64,000 bases of DNA from an uncultured Paracoccus sp. (GTDB lineage Bacteria > Pseudomonadota > Alphaproteobacteria > Rhodobacterales > Rhodobacteraceae), in the NCBI RefSeq assembly GCF_947487305.1, contig NZ_CANKWH010000016.1:1-64000 (forward strand). The letters are read 5' to 3'. The notes beneath the pieces are model-generated. The model searched no databases, was not told the DNA's origin, and worked only from the letters and a program-made list of their open reading frames with translations. Positions 8,784-17,751 of this stretch are shown in pieces. The translations under genes were made by a program, and so were the position numbers. Position 1 is the stretch's first letter. Each line of letters begins with the position of its first letter.

Positions 8784-8817
8784 GACCCCGCCGGGCAACT
8801 GGCGGGGTCAGGCTTTT
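8784..8817 (+). terminator. Terminator-like hairpin between rplP and rpmC
   Basis: Perfect 9-bp stem (gaccccgcc, 8784-8792; ggcggggtc, 8801-8809), an 8-base loop, then AGGCTTTT. This fits an intrinsic or partial terminator inside the ribosomal cluster. The rest of the 202-base gap holds a weak TTGCAA/TATGGG pair at 8842-8870 but no convincing promoter. Confidence 0.6.
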
Positions 8818-8954
8818 CCGCAGGATCGGCCCGAAAACCCCTTGCAAGACTGGCCTTTGGGGGGTATGGGCAGGCCTTCATCACGAAACTCCACCGGAAT
8901 CAGGGTGGCCCGGTATGACCGGGGCTCTCCGGTGATGTTGAAAGGAAGAGGCGC

Positions 8955-9161
8955 ATGACAGCGCAAGACCTGAAAGACAAGACGCCCGACCAGCTGAAAG
9001 ACCAGCTGATCGCGCTGAAAAAGGAAGCGTTCAATCTTCGCTTCCAGCAGGCCACCGGCCAGATCGAATCGACCGCCCGCATGCGTGCCGTCCGTCGTGA
9101 CGTCGCGCGGGTGAAAACCATTCTGAACCAGAAGGCCGCCGACGCGGCCGCCCAGCAGTAA
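8955..9161 (+). CDS. rpmC: 50S ribosomal protein L29
   Basis: The 68-residue L29 ([19 protein letters not shown], then [13 protein letters not shown] and [11 protein letters not shown]) is a helical protein at the tunnel exit. The start is preceded by GGAAGAGG. It lies ten bases before rpsQ. Confidence 0.95.
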   Translation: MTAQDLKDKTPDQLKDQLIALKKEAFNLRFQQATGQIESTARMRAVRRDVARVKTILNQKAADAAAQQ

Positions 9162-9171
9162 GGAGGCCGCC

Positions 9172-9417
9172 ATGCCCAAACGCATCCTGCAAGGCACGGT
9201 GACCAGCGACAAGAACGAGCAGACCGTCACGGTTCTGGTCGAGCGTCGCTTCAAGCATCCGGTGCTGCACAAGATCGTCCGTTCGTCCAAGAAATATCGG
9301 GCGCATGACGCGGACAACCAATTCAAGATCGGTGACACCGTTCGCATCATCGAATGCGCGCCGATCTCGAAGACGAAACGCTGGACCGTTCTGACGGAGG
9401 AAGCTGCTCAGTCCTGA
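9172..9417 (+). CDS. rpsQ: 30S ribosomal protein S17
   Basis: The 81-residue S17 has the OB-fold signature ([19 protein letters not shown] start, [15 protein letters not shown]). AAGGAGG at 9161-9167 sets the start. It is a primary 16S rRNA binder. Confidence 0.96.
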   Translation: MPKRILQGTVTSDKNEQTVTVLVERRFKHPVLHKIVRSSKKYRAHDADNQFKIGDTVRIIECAPISKTKRWTVLTEEAAQS

Positions 9418-9489
9418 GCGCTTCCTGATCCAGTTTGATCGAAACCCTGGGGCTGTAAGAGTAAGTCCCCAAAGGTCGGGAGTAACCAA

Positions 9490-9858
9490 ATGATCCAGAT
9501 GCAGACCAATCTGGATGTTGCTGACAACTCCGGCGCTCGCCGAGTTCAGTGCATCAAGGTCCTGGGTGGTTCGCACCGTCGCTATGCGTCGGTGGGCGAC
9601 ATCATTGTCGTATCCGTCAAGGAAGCCATCCCGCGGGGTCGCGTGAAGAAAGGTGACGTCCGCAAGGCCGTCGTCGTGCGCACCGCAAAAGAAGTCACGC
9701 GTGAAGACGGCACCTCGATCCGCTTCGACCGCAACGCCGCCGTCATCCTGAACAACCAGGGCGAACCGGTCGGCACCCGTATCTTCGGGCCGGTCGTGCG
9801 CGAACTGCGTGCGAAGAACTTCATGAAGATCATCTCGCTCGCTCCGGAGGTGCTGTGA
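9490..9858 (+). CDS. rplN: 50S ribosomal protein L14
   Basis: The 122-residue L14 ([20 protein letters not shown]) is the canonical length and shows the [15 protein letters not shown] segment. It sits at a subunit bridge. The stop TGA overlaps the rplX start by one base. Confidence 0.97.
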   Translation: MIQMQTNLDVADNSGARRVQCIKVLGGSHRRYASVGDIIVVSVKEAIPRGRVKKGDVRKAVVVRTAKEVTREDGTSIRFDRNAAVILNNQGEPVGTRIFGPVVRELRAKNFMKIISLAPEVL

Positions 9859-10166
9859 TGGCTGCCAAGCTGAAAAAAGGCGACAAGGTCGTCGTCCTTG
9901 CCGGCAAGGACAAGGGCCGTCAGGGTGAAATCACCGCCGTGTTCCCGAAAGAGAACAAGGCCGTGGTCGATGGCGTGAACATTGCCATCCGTCACCGCAA
10001 GCAAACCCAGTCCAGCCAGGGCGGCCGTGTGCCGGTCGCAATGCCGATCGACCTGTCGAACCTGTCGCTGCTGGACAAGAACGGCAAAGCGACCCGCGTC
10101 GGCTTCCGCGTGGAAGAAGACGGCAGCAAGGTCCGTTTCGCCAAGACCACGGGAGACGTGATCTGA
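9858..10166 (+). CDS. rplX: 50S ribosomal protein L24
   Basis: The 102-residue L24 carries the KOW motif [24 protein letters not shown] at 9855 is also in frame, but GGAGG at 9846-9850 suits the ATG at 9858 better. It overlaps rplN and rplE by one base each. Confidence 0.96.
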   Translation: MAAKLKKGDKVVVLAGKDKGRQGEITAVFPKENKAVVDGVNIAIRHRKQTQSSQGGRVPVAMPIDLSNLSLLDKNGKATRVGFRVEEDGSKVRFAKTTGDVI

Positions 10167-10726
10167 TGCTGGACCAATCGAAATACACGCCGCGCCTGAA
10201 AACGCTGTTCCGCGAGCAGATCCGGGCCGCGCTGAAAGAAGAATTCGGCTACAAGAACGACATGCAGATCCCGCGTCTGGACAAGATCGTCCTGAACATG
10301 GGCATCGGCGAAGCCGTGAAAGACACCAAGAAGGTCAAGCAGGGCGCAGAGGAACTGTCGCTGATCGCTGGCCAGAAGGCTGTCATCACCAAGGCGAAGA
10401 ACTCGATCGCCGGCTTCCGCGTCCGCGAGGAAATGCCGCTTGGCGCCAAGGTCACGCTGCGCGGCGACCGGATGTATGAATTCCTCGATCGCCTGATCAA
10501 CATCGCGCTGCCCCGCGTCCGCGACTTCCGCGGCGTGAAAGGCACCTCCTTCGACGGCCGCGGCAACTATGCCATGGGCCTGAAGGAACAGATCGTGTTC
10601 CCGGAAATCAACTTCGACAAGGTCGACGAAGTTCTGGGGATGGACATCATCATCTGCACCACCGCGAAGACCGACGCGGAAGCGAAGTCGCTGTTGAAGG
10701 CTTTCAACATGCCGTTCAACAGCTGA
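10166..10726 (+). CDS. rplE: 50S ribosomal protein L5
   Basis: The 186-residue L5 contains [17 protein letters not shown] and the P-loop segment of the 5S rRNA-binding protein. It is full length, and its ATG shares a base with the rplX stop. Confidence 0.97.
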   Translation: MLDQSKYTPRLKTLFREQIRAALKEEFGYKNDMQIPRLDKIVLNMGIGEAVKDTKKVKQGAEELSLIAGQKAVITKAKNSIAGFRVREEMPLGAKVTLRGDRMYEFLDRLINIALPRVRDFRGVKGTSFDGRGNYAMGLKEQIVFPEINFDKVDEVLGMDIIICTTAKTDAEAKSLLKAFNMPFNS

Positions 10727-10745
10727 TCGCGGAGGGAAAGAAGAT

Positions 10746-11051
10746 ATGGCTAAGAAATCCATGATCGAGCGCGAACTGAAGCGCGAGAAGCTGGTCCAGA
10801 AATACGCCGCCAAGCGCGCTGCCCTGAACGAAATCGTCCGCAACCAGGACCTTCCGATGGAAGAGCGTTTCAAGGCCTCGCTGAAGCTCGCGGAACTGCC
10901 GCGCAACAGCTCGGCCACGCGTCTGCACAACCGGTGCCAACTGACCGGTCGTCCGCACGCGTATTACCGCAAACTGAAACTGTCGCGGATCATGCTGCGC
11001 GAGCTCGGCTCGAACGGCAAGATCCCCGGCCTGGTGAAATCCAGCTGGTAA
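10746..11051 (+). CDS. rpsN: 30S ribosomal protein S14 (long, zinc-free type)
   Basis: The 101-residue S14 is the long form without the CxxC zinc ribbon; only one Cys, in [10 protein letters not shown], is present. GGAGGGAAAG precedes the start. Confidence 0.96.
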   Translation: MAKKSMIERELKREKLVQKYAAKRAALNEIVRNQDLPMEERFKASLKLAELPRNSSATRLHNRCQLTGRPHAYYRKLKLSRIMLRELGSNGKIPGLVKSSW

Positions 11052-11061
11052 GGGGGCGAAA

Positions 11062-11460
11062 ATGAACATGAACGATCCTCTCGGCGATATGCTGACCCGT
11101 ATCCGCAACTCGCAGATGCGCGGCAAATCGACCGTCCGTACGCCCGCCTCGAAACTGCGCGCCTGGGTTCTGGATGTGCTGAAATCCGAAGGCTACATCC
11201 GTGGTTATGAAGAAGTGACCACGCCCGAGGGCCACAAAGAGCTGGAAATCGGCCTGAAGTACCATGACGGCACTCCGGTCATCCGCGAGCTGGCTCGGGT
11301 GTCGAAGCCCGGTCGCCGCGTCTATGCCGGCGCCACGGAAATCCCGCAGGTCCGTCAGGGTCTGGGCGTCTCCATCGTCTCGACGCCGAAAGGCGTGATG
11401 ACGGATGCAGCGGCTCGCAACGCCAATGTTGGCGGCGAAGTCCTCTGCACCGTGTTCTAA
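11062..11460 (+). CDS. rpsH: 30S ribosomal protein S8
   Basis: The 132-residue S8 ([16 protein letters not shown]) has the conserved C-terminal [14 protein letters not shown] and GGEVLCTVF. In E. coli S8 is the translational repressor of the spc operon. An ATG six bases downstream is possible, but the first is better spaced from GGGGG. Confidence 0.96.
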   Translation: MNMNDPLGDMLTRIRNSQMRGKSTVRTPASKLRAWVLDVLKSEGYIRGYEEVTTPEGHKELEIGLKYHDGTPVIRELARVSKPGRRVYAGATEIPQVRQGLGVSIVSTPKGVMTDAAARNANVGGEVLCTVF

Positions 11461-11470
11461 GGAGGGCAGG

Positions 11471-12004
11471 ATGTCTCGTATTGGTAAAAAACCGGTCGAA
11501 CTGCCCAAGGGCGTGACGGCGGAAATCAAGGGCCAGACCATCGAGGTCAAAGGTCCGAAGGGCTCGCGTTCCTTCACCGCGACCGACGATGTCGATCTGG
11601 TGCTGGAAGAGGGTGCTGTCTCGGTGAAACCGCGCGGCCTCAGCAAGCGTGCGCGCCAGCAGTGGGGCATGACCCGCAGCATGGTGGCGAACCTTGCAAC
11701 GGGCGTGTCGGAAGGCTTCAAGCGCGAGCTGGAGATCCAGGGTGTGGGTTACCGCGCCGCGATGCAGGGCAAGACCCTGAAGCTGTCGCTGGGTTATAGC
11801 CACGAGGTGAACTTCGAAACGCCCGAGGGCGTGACGATCACCGCGCCGAAGCAGACCGAGATCGTGGTGGAAGGCATCGACCAGCAGCTGGTCGGCCAGG
11901 TAGCCGCGAACATCCGCGAGTGGCGTCAGCCCGAGCCCTACAAGGGCAAAGGTATTCGCTACAAGGGCGAGTATGTCTTCCGCAAAGAAGGCAAGAAGAA
12001 GTAA
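11471..12004 (+). CDS. rplF: 50S ribosomal protein L6
   Basis: The 177-residue L6 starts [15 protein letters not shown] and ends in the conserved [18 protein letters not shown] segment (here [14 protein letters not shown]). AGGAGGGCAGG just upstream fixes the start at 11471; an in-frame upstream extension lies inside rpsH. Confidence 0.97.
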   Translation: MSRIGKKPVELPKGVTAEIKGQTIEVKGPKGSRSFTATDDVDLVLEEGAVSVKPRGLSKRARQQWGMTRSMVANLATGVSEGFKRELEIQGVGYRAAMQGKTLKLSLGYSHEVNFETPEGVTITAPKQTEIVVEGIDQQLVGQVAANIREWRQPEPYKGKGIRYKGEYVFRKEGKKK

Positions 12005-12015
12005 GGGGCGCGAAA

Positions 12016-12375
12016 ATGGCACTGAAAAAGCAAGAGCTGTTCCAGAAGCGCCGCCTGCGCGTGCGGAACAAACTGCGGGCCGAGGCCAATGGCCGCCCGC
12101 GTCTGTCGGTTCACCGGTCGTCGAAGAACATCAGCGTCCAGCTGATCGACGATGCTCAGGGCGTGACCCTGGCTTCGGCCAGCACGCTCGAGAAGGACTT
12201 CGGTCTGGTGGGCAAGAACAACGTCGAAGCCGCCGCCAAGATCGGCGCGGCGATTGCCGAGCGGGCCAAGAAGGCCGGCGTGGAAGAAGTCTACTTCGAC
12301 CGCGGCGGTTTCCTGTTCCACGGCAAGGTCAAGGCTTTGGCCGACGCAGCCCGCGAAGGCGGTCTGAAGTTCTGA
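12016..12375 (+). CDS. rplR: 50S ribosomal protein L18
   Basis: The 119-residue L18 ([20 protein letters not shown]) shows the conserved [13 protein letters not shown] and [24 protein letters not shown] segments of the 5S rRNA binder. The start at 12016 gives the usual length. It is followed by a 113-base gap with a hairpin. Confidence 0.97.
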   Translation: MALKKQELFQKRRLRVRNKLRAEANGRPRLSVHRSSKNISVQLIDDAQGVTLASASTLEKDFGLVGKNNVEAAAKIGAAIAERAKKAGVEEVYFDRGGFLFHGKVKALADAAREGGLKF

Positions 12376-12381
12376 TCCTGC

Positions 12382-12401
12382 GGGTGGCGGTTTCGCCACC
12401 C
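12382..12401 (+). other. Hairpin between rplR and rpsE
   Basis: Perfect 8-bp stem gggtggcg/cgccaccc with a four-base loop. No T-run follows, so it is probably a processing or stability element. The rest of the gap includes a TTGACA at 12442 without a suitably spaced -10 box. Confidence 0.4.
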
Positions 12402-12488
12402 CGATGATCCGGGGGCTGCCTTTGCGGGTGGCCCACCTGGATTGACATTTACGGCGCGGTTGATGCGCCAGATAAGAAGGAATGCCTT

Positions 12489-13055
12489 ATGGCAGAACGT
12501 GAAAACCGTCGGGGCCGCCGCGAAGAGCGCGAGGAAACCCCGGAATTCGCCGATCGTCTGGTCGCGATCAACCGCGTGTCGAAAACCGTAAAGGGCGGCA
12601 AGCGCTTTGGCTTTGCAGCTCTCGTGGTTGTCGGCGATCAGCGTGGTCGTGTCGGCTTCGGCAAGGGCAAGGCCAAAGAGGTTCCCGAGGCGATCCGCAA
12701 GGCGACCGAGCAGGCGAAGCGCAACATGGTCCGCGTGCCGCTGCGCGATGGCCGCACGCTGCATCACGACATCGAGGGCCGCCATGGTGCGGGCCGCGTG
12801 GTGATGCGCACCGCCGTTCCGGGGACCGGGATCATCGCCGGTGGTCCGATGCGTGCCGTGTTCGAGATGCTGGGCGTTCAGGACGTCGTGGCCAAGTCGC
12901 TGGGGTCGCAGAACCCCTACAACATGATCCGCGCCACGCTGGACGGTCTGAAAGCCGAAGCCAGCCCCCGTTCGGTCGCGCAGCGTCGCGGCAAGAAAGT
13001 GGCCGACATCCTGGGCACCAACGACAAGCCGGCTGACGCCGCTGTCGAAGCGTAA
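12489..13055 (+). CDS. rpsE: 30S ribosomal protein S5
   Basis: The 188-residue S5 has the double-stranded RNA-binding domain ([20 protein letters not shown]) and the conserved [15 protein letters not shown] segment. It maintains decoding accuracy in the 30S body. The AAGGAATGCCTT context upstream provides a ribosome binding site. Confidence 0.97.
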   Translation: MAERENRRGRREEREETPEFADRLVAINRVSKTVKGGKRFGFAALVVVGDQRGRVGFGKGKAKEVPEAIRKATEQAKRNMVRVPLRDGRTLHHDIEGRHGAGRVVMRTAVPGTGIIAGGPMRAVFEMLGVQDVVAKSLGSQNPYNMIRATLDGLKAEASPRSVAQRRGKKVADILGTNDKPADAAVEA

Positions 13056-13067
13056 GGAGAGGCTGCA

Positions 13068-13256
13068 ATGGCAAAAACCATCGTCGTCAAGCAGATCGGC
13101 TCGCCGATCCGTCGCCCCGCCATCCAGCGCGAGACGCTGAAGGGCCTCGGGCTGAACAAGATGAACCGCACCCGCGAGTTGCAGGACACCCCTGCGATCC
13201 GCGGCATGGTCGCCAAGATCCCGCATCTGGCCGTCATCATCGAAGAGCGCGGCTGA
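13068..13256 (+). CDS. rpmD: 50S ribosomal protein L30
   Basis: The 62-residue L30 ([41 protein letters not shown]) is complete. It is the last gene of the ribosomal cluster in this window; a strong terminator follows within 30 bases, so rplO and secY are not co-transcribed here. Confidence 0.96.
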   Translation: MAKTIVVKQIGSPIRRPAIQRETLKGLGLNKMNRTRELQDTPAIRGMVAKIPHLAVIIEERG

Positions 13257-13282
13257 TCCCAGCCCCGTTAGTTCGGAAATCG

Positions 13283-13313
13283 AAACGCCCCGTCCGCAAG
13301 GCCGGGGCGTTTT
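13283..13313 (+). terminator. Rho-independent terminator ending the S10-spc cluster
   Basis: A 10-bp perfect stem (aaacgccccg, 13283-13292; cggggcgttt, 13303-13312) with a GTCCGCAAGG loop runs into TTTT. It is the strongest terminator of the region. Confidence 0.85.
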
Positions 13314-13415
13314 GCTGTGTCGTGCGCCGGAAGCGCGTGGCGCAGAACACCGCTTGACCCGTGAGGCCGGGCAAGGGAACCTCGGCCCCATGAGGCAGAC
13401 GGGGAGAGACGAGTA

Positions 13416-13709
13416 ATGAAGATGACGATCATCGCCCTCGGCACGCTGGCGTTGCTGGCGGGCTGCGCCGCGCCCACGGGGCCCGCGCAGCGTGCGCCCG
13501 TGCAGGTCACTCCGGGCCAGCCGCAACCGAACGAGCTGACCATCGACACGATGGGGGGCGGTAATTTTCGCGGTCGCGCAGGATCGGCCTGGACCCGCGA
13601 GGAAGTGCAGGCACAGGCGGCCAGCATGGAATGCGGTGGCAGACGACCGCGCGCCATCGATATCCAGCCCATGTCTGGCGGTGGCCTCAGCTTCTCCGGA
13701 CGCTGCTGA
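13416..13709 (+). CDS. Small predicted lipoprotein
   Basis: The 97-residue product has a lipoprotein signal peptide with lipobox LLAG-C (Cys at about residue 19). The mature part is Pro/Gln/Gly-rich and has only two further Cys, one of them the last residue. No family is recognised. It is transcribed after the ribosomal terminator and converges on the next gene. GC and codon use are normal for the window. Confidence 0.7.
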   Translation: MKMTIIALGTLALLAGCAAPTGPAQRAPVQVTPGQPQPNELTIDTMGGGNFRGRAGSAWTREEVQAQAASMECGGRRPRAIDIQPMSGGGLSFSGRC

Positions 13710-13727
13710 ACAGGGTAGGGGCCGGAC

Positions 13728-14603
13728 CTAAGGGATCACGAATTCGACACCGGGCAGGACGGCGATTTCGGCGATGTCGGCGTGATACTGGCGGGTCATC
13801 TCGTCGACCATCTCTTGCGTCCAGCCAGGCAGGGTGACGATCTCTTCGACCCGACCGGACAGGGCGTGCTGCGCCAGATGCGCAATGCACAGATCACGCC
13901 GGGCGGCGATAGACAGTTGATCCCGCTCGGCCATGGCCTTGGCAAGGCTGTCGCGCCCGGCATCGCTGAGCAGGTCGTAGACCGGCGCCAGACCTTCATT
14001 CAGCGGCGCCTCGATCGGCATCTGCGCTACCAGCCGGACGATCTCGGGCCAGACCAGCGGCCCGTCCTCGTTGCGCCAGAGGACCAGCCGCCGGCCCTGC
14101 AGGCTTTGCACCATGCGTCGGACTGTCGGCGCCCATCGCAGCGTGGAAAGGTCGATGCCCTGCATCATCTGGTCGTAACTGCGCCCGGGTGTCAGGGTGT
14201 AGAGCGCCTGCAGCAGCGTCACCGGGTTCTTCAGTGCCAGAAAAAATTCGGTCTCGCTGCTGGGAAAGAGGTTCGCCATCGCAGCCATGCGCGCGGGCGC
14301 TGCTGGATAAAGGCCTTCGGGTGCCACCACCTTGGACATCGCGCCGATAAAGCCGGGGATCGAGCAGATCACCCGCTCGGGATGGTCGCTTTCCAGTATC
14401 GCGTCCAGCATGATCTGCTCCATCGCCGGGGTCGCGCTGCCGCCCTGCAGCGCCGCCAGTGACTCATCAAGCACCCCGCGCAGGCGGTTCGGCGTCAGCA
14501 CCTCGGTATCGTTCTGATGCAGCCAGTCGCGGTTCATCAGCAGCGACTTGACCATGCGGTCGTCGTCGGTGCCGTGTACGCGCATGTGATAGACGATCTG
14601 CAT
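13728..14603 (-). CDS. Conserved hypothetical protein, Rhodobacteraceae type
   Basis: The 291-residue protein starts MQIVYHMRVHGTDDDRMVKSLL, a pattern I recall from uncharacterised Rhodobacteraceae proteins (the related form is IYHIGAHCTDEDRL). It has no signal peptide or obvious membrane helix. The N-terminal strand-turn layout and the CSIPGF/SETEFFLALKNP segments are vaguely like sulfotransferases, but no clear PAPS-binding loop is seen, so no function is proposed. It is divergent from the ABC permease gene. Confidence 0.75.
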   Translation of the reverse strand: MQIVYHMRVHGTDDDRMVKSLLMNRDWLHQNDTEVLTPNRLRGVLDESLAALQGGSATPAMEQIMLDAILESDHPERVICSIPGFIGAMSKVVAPEGLYPAAPARMAAMANLFPSSETEFFLALKNPVTLLQALYTLTPGRSYDQMMQGIDLSTLRWAPTVRRMVQSLQGRRLVLWRNEDGPLVWPEIVRLVAQMPIEAPLNEGLAPVYDLLSDAGRDSLAKAMAERDQLSIAARRDLCIAHLAQHALSGRVEEIVTLPGWTQEMVDEMTRQYHADIAEIAVLPGVEFVIP

Positions 14604-14691
14604 CCTGCCCTGCCTGCCCGATTGCTCAACTTTTGCGGTACATTAGCCAGCATTCGTGGACAGGGAAACCGCTTTGCTGTAACCCGCCCGC

Positions 14692-16413
14692 ATGGCCAGA
14701 CACCCGCGAAACCCAACCGGCTCCGAGTCCCTGCGGCATGGCAGCGGCTGGGGCTGGTCGGCGGCTTCCGTGCTGATCGCGGCGCTGGTGCTGATGCCGG
14801 TTCTGGCGGTGGGCTGGATGGCGCTGTTCCCCAGCGAGAACATCTGGCCCCATCTCGTCTCGACCACCCTGCCGCGCTACGGGCTCAACACGCTGATCCT
14901 TGCGCTTGGCACCGGGCTTCTGTCGGCGGCGATGGGAACCGGGGCGGCCTGGCTGGTCTCGATCTTCGATTTTCCGGGGCGGCGCGGGCTGGAATGGCTG
15001 CTGCTGCTGCCCTTGGCGGTGCCGGCCTATATCGGTGCCTATGCGCTGTCGGATTTCCTCGACTATTCCGGGCCGGTGCAGATCGCCCTGCGCGAGGCCT
15101 TTGGCTGGACCTCGGCACGGGACTACTGGTTCCCGGCGATCCATTCCCGTTGGGCGGCGGTGCTGGTCCTGTCGGCGGCGCTTTACCCCTATGTCTACCT
15201 GCTGACCCGCGCCGCGCTGCATGAACAATCTGCCGGCGCCTACGAGGTCGCTCGCGCGCTTGGCACCGGCCCCTGGCGTCTGTTCTGGCGCGTCGGCCTG
15301 CCTCTGGCGCGCCCGGCGATTGTCGCCGGTTCGGCCATCGCCATGATGGAAAGCGTGGCCGATTACGGCGTCGTCAGCTATTTCGGCATCCAGACGCTGA
15401 ATACCGGCATCTTCACCACCTGGCTCGAGGCCCGCAATGCCGGAGGCGCGGCGCAGATCGCCTGCGTCATCCTGCTGATCATCGCGCTTCTGGCGGTGTG
15501 GGAGCGGATCAGCCGCAGCCATGCACGCTATCACCAGAGCGCGCGGCACAGCCGCCCGATCATCCGGCAGCGGTTGTCCGGGCTGAAGGGCTGGGCGGCC
15601 TTCATCGCCTGCGCCATTCCCTTTGCCCTCGGCTTCGTTATGCCGGTGGCGATCATCGGTCGCTATGCGCTGTCCTATCCGCAGGGGTGGCTGACGCCGG
15701 GTCTGGGCAGTGCGCTGTGGCACACGCTGTCGCTTGGCGCGGCGGCCTCGGTGCTGGCGGTGCTGCTGGCGCTGATCATGGTCTATGGCGTCCGGCTGTC
15801 GAACCGTCGCCTGCCGCGGCTGCTGCTGCCGATCACCACCATCGGCTATGCCGCGCCCGGCGCGGTGCTGGCGGTGGGCATCCTGATCCCGCTGGCGGCG
15901 CTGGATCACCGCGTGGCCGATGCGTGGCTGGCGCTGACCGGCACCGATCCCGGTCTTCTGATGACCTGCACCGGCTTCGCCATCATCCTTGCCTATATCG
16001 TGCGCTTCTTTGCCATCGCCCAAGGCGCGGTGGACGGCGCCTTTACCCGCATTCCGCCCTCGCTGCCCATGGCCGCGCGCTCGCTGGGGCGTGACGCGCG
16101 CGGGGTGCTGCGTGATGTGCTGCTGCCGCTGATGAAAGGTTCGGTCGGCTCGGCGCTGCTCTTGGTGTTCGTCGATTGCACCAAGGAATTGCCCGCCACG
16201 CTGCTGCTGCGCCCCTTCAACTACGAGACGCTGGCGACGCGGGTGCATGAAAAGGCCAGCCTCGAGGATCTGGGCAATGCCTCGCCCGCCGCGCTGCTGG
16301 TCGTGGGCGTGGGCCTCGTCGCCGTGGCGCTGCTGGCTCGGGCGAACCTTGGCTTGCGTCGTGGCCCGTCTCGCGCTATCGCAGCAGTGTCGGCGGCACC
16401 CGAGGCCCAGTGA
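14692..16413 (+). CDS. Iron(III)-type ABC transporter permease with two fused membrane domains
   Basis: The 573-residue inner-membrane protein has about twelve predicted helices and two EAA loops (EVARALGTGPWRLFWRVGLPL, about 185-205, and the matching AARSLGRDARGVLRDVLLPLMK near 460-485). Such a fused permease is the FbpB/SfuB arrangement of ferric iron importers, although thiamine ABC permeases look similar. The binding protein and ATPase genes are not adjacent. tRNA-Thr starts four bases after its stop. The first of two possible starts (ATG at 14692) is used. Confidence 0.85.
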   Translation: MARHPRNPTGSESLRHGSGWGWSAASVLIAALVLMPVLAVGWMALFPSENIWPHLVSTTLPRYGLNTLILALGTGLLSAAMGTGAAWLVSIFDFPGRRGLEWLLLLPLAVPAYIGAYALSDFLDYSGPVQIALREAFGWTSARDYWFPAIHSRWAAVLVLSAALYPYVYLLTRAALHEQSAGAYEVARALGTGPWRLFWRVGLPLARPAIVAGSAIAMMESVADYGVVSYFGIQTLNTGIFTTWLEARNAGGAAQIACVILLIIALLAVWERISRSHARYHQSARHSRPIIRQRLSGLKGWAAFIACAIPFALGFVMPVAIIGRYALSYPQGWLTPGLGSALWHTLSLGAAASVLAVLLALIMVYGVRLSNRRLPRLLLPITTIGYAAPGAVLAVGILIPLAALDHRVADAWLALTGTDPGLLMTCTGFAIILAYIVRFFAIAQGAVDGAFTRIPPSLPMAARSLGRDARGVLRDVLLPLMKGSVGSALLLVFVDCTKELPATLLLRPFNYETLATRVHEKASLEDLGNASPAALLVVGVGLVAVALLARANLGLRRGPSRAIAAVSAAPEAQ

Positions 16414-16417
16414 CAAG

Positions 16418-16493
16418 GCCGGTTTAGCTCAGCAGGTAGAGCAGCTGATTTGTAATCAGAAGGTCGCGGGTTCGATTCCTGCAACCGGCACCA
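16418..16493 (+). tRNA. tRNA-Thr (anticodon UGU)
   Basis: All arms can be drawn: acceptor gccggtt/aaccggc, D-stem gctc/gagc, anticodon arm with loop TTTGTAA (TGT at 16451-16453), T-arm gcggg-TTCGATT-cctgc, discriminator A and an encoded CCA at 16491-16493. The 27-43 pair is G-A. It reads threonine ACA codons. It begins four bases after the ABC permease stop, with no room for its own promoter in the gap. Confidence 0.95.
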
Positions 16494-16518
16494 AAAATCC
16501 TGTCTCTGACCAGATAGC

Positions 16519-17751
16519 CTAACGCCGCCCGCCATTGATGCGGCCGGCCTCGGGCAGTTGGCGCAGCCAGAGCATCGCGGCCGCGCCGATCACCGGGCCG
16601 GGAACCAGCAGCACGAAGGCCCATTGCCAGCCGCCGATCCACTGCGCGAAGGCCGGCATCAGCCGCAGGGTGATAACGGTCAGGCCAAAGCCCACGCCCA
16701 TCTGGAAGGCCAGCGCGGTGCCGACCAGTCGGCGCTCGGACAGCTCGGTAACCATGGTCGAGAACTGGGCCGAATCCGCCACGATGGTAAAACCCCAGAC
16801 CAGCGCCAGAATGACCAGCAGCCAGCCCGGACCGGCGAAGGCAAAGCCGATCAGCGCGGCGCAACCGCCCGAGAGGATGAGCATGGTCGCCGTGGTCGCG
16901 GTCCGCCCGATCCGGTCGGCCAGCCAGCCGCCGGCAACGCAGCCGACGGCACCCGCCGCGATCACCCAGAAGGTCAGCCACGAGGCCAGCGCGCCACCCA
17001 GTCCCGCCTGCGCCAGCGCGCCGGAGGCGAAGGCAAGAAACCAGCCCCACATGGCATAAAGCTCCCACATATGGCCGAAATAGCCGGTATTGGCGAGCAT
17101 CAGGGGTTTGTTCAGGACGATGTTCTTCAGCTCGGACAGGCTGAAGGCGGCGGGGACATAGCCATGCGGCCCTTCGCGCACGATCAGCGCCACCATCAGC
17201 GCCGAGGCGAGCGCGGCGCCCGAGGTGATGACGACCACAACCCGCCAGTCCAGCCCGGCGCTGGCGGCGCGGACCAGATGGGGAAAGGCCGAGCCAAAGG
17301 TGAGCGCACCCGTCACCATGCCAAGCGCCAGACCGCGCCCGCCGATGAACCATGTCGTCACCAGCTTCATTGCGGGCGGATAGACCCCGGCCAGCGCCAT
17401 GCCGGTCAGGAAGCGCAGCAGCGTCGCGCTGCCCGGTCCCGGCGCGGCCAGCAGGGCGAGGTTGCAGAGGCCCGCCGTGCAGGCCGACCAGCCGATCAGC
17501 CGCCGCATCGGCAGCCGGTCGGCAAGGCCGGTGACGGTCAGCCCCAGCGCGCCGGTGACAAAGCCCAGCTGCACGGCAATGGTCATCCACGAAGCCGTCA
17601 CCTCGTCCATCTGCCAGCGGGCGCTGAGTTCCGGCAGGATCGCGGTGGCGGAAAACCACGGCGTCATCGACAGCACCACCGCCGCGCAGATCAGCGCCAA
17701 GGCGCGCCAGCGCCCGGTTGCGGGCGCTGGCAGGGTCGCAGAGACGCTCAC
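16519..17751 (-). CDS. Major facilitator superfamily transporter
   Basis: The 410-residue protein has twelve predicted helices and MFS loop motifs (TGLADRLPMRRL between helices 2 and 3; GGWLADRIGRT in the second half). The GTG start at 17751 overlaps the TGA of the upstream DppC-like gene by four bases, so it is the last gene of the peptide ABC operon. Substrate unknown; the setting suggests it handles a product of, or a compound related to, the imported peptide. A longer upstream extension lies inside the permease gene and is rejected. Confidence 0.85.
   Translation of the reverse strand: MSVSATLPAPATGRWRALALICAAVVLSMTPWFSATAILPELSARWQMDEVTASWMTIAVQLGFVTGALGLTVTGLADRLPMRRLIGWSACTAGLCNLALLAAPGPGSATLLRFLTGMALAGVYPPAMKLVTTWFIGGRGLALGMVTGALTFGSAFPHLVRAASAGLDWRVVVVITSGAALASALMVALIVREGPHGYVPAAFSLSELKNIVLNKPLMLANTGYFGHMWELYAMWGWFLAFASGALAQAGLGGALASWLTFWVIAAGAVGCVAGGWLADRIGRTATTATMLILSGGCAALIGFAFAGPGWLLVILALVWGFTIVADSAQFSTMVTELSERRLVGTALAFQMGVGFGLTVITLRLMPAFAQWIGGWQWAFVLLVPGPVIGAAAMLWLRQLPEAGRINGGRR

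Noticed and set aside
12442..12476. TTGACA before rpsE as an internal promoter
   Set aside because: The nearest -10-like box (GATAAG) is 23 bases away, too far for sigma70, and a small hairpin fills the space.
16418..16500. tRNA-Thr as an integration site
   Set aside because: No integrase gene, no direct repeat of the tRNA 3' end and no GC shift are seen on either side.
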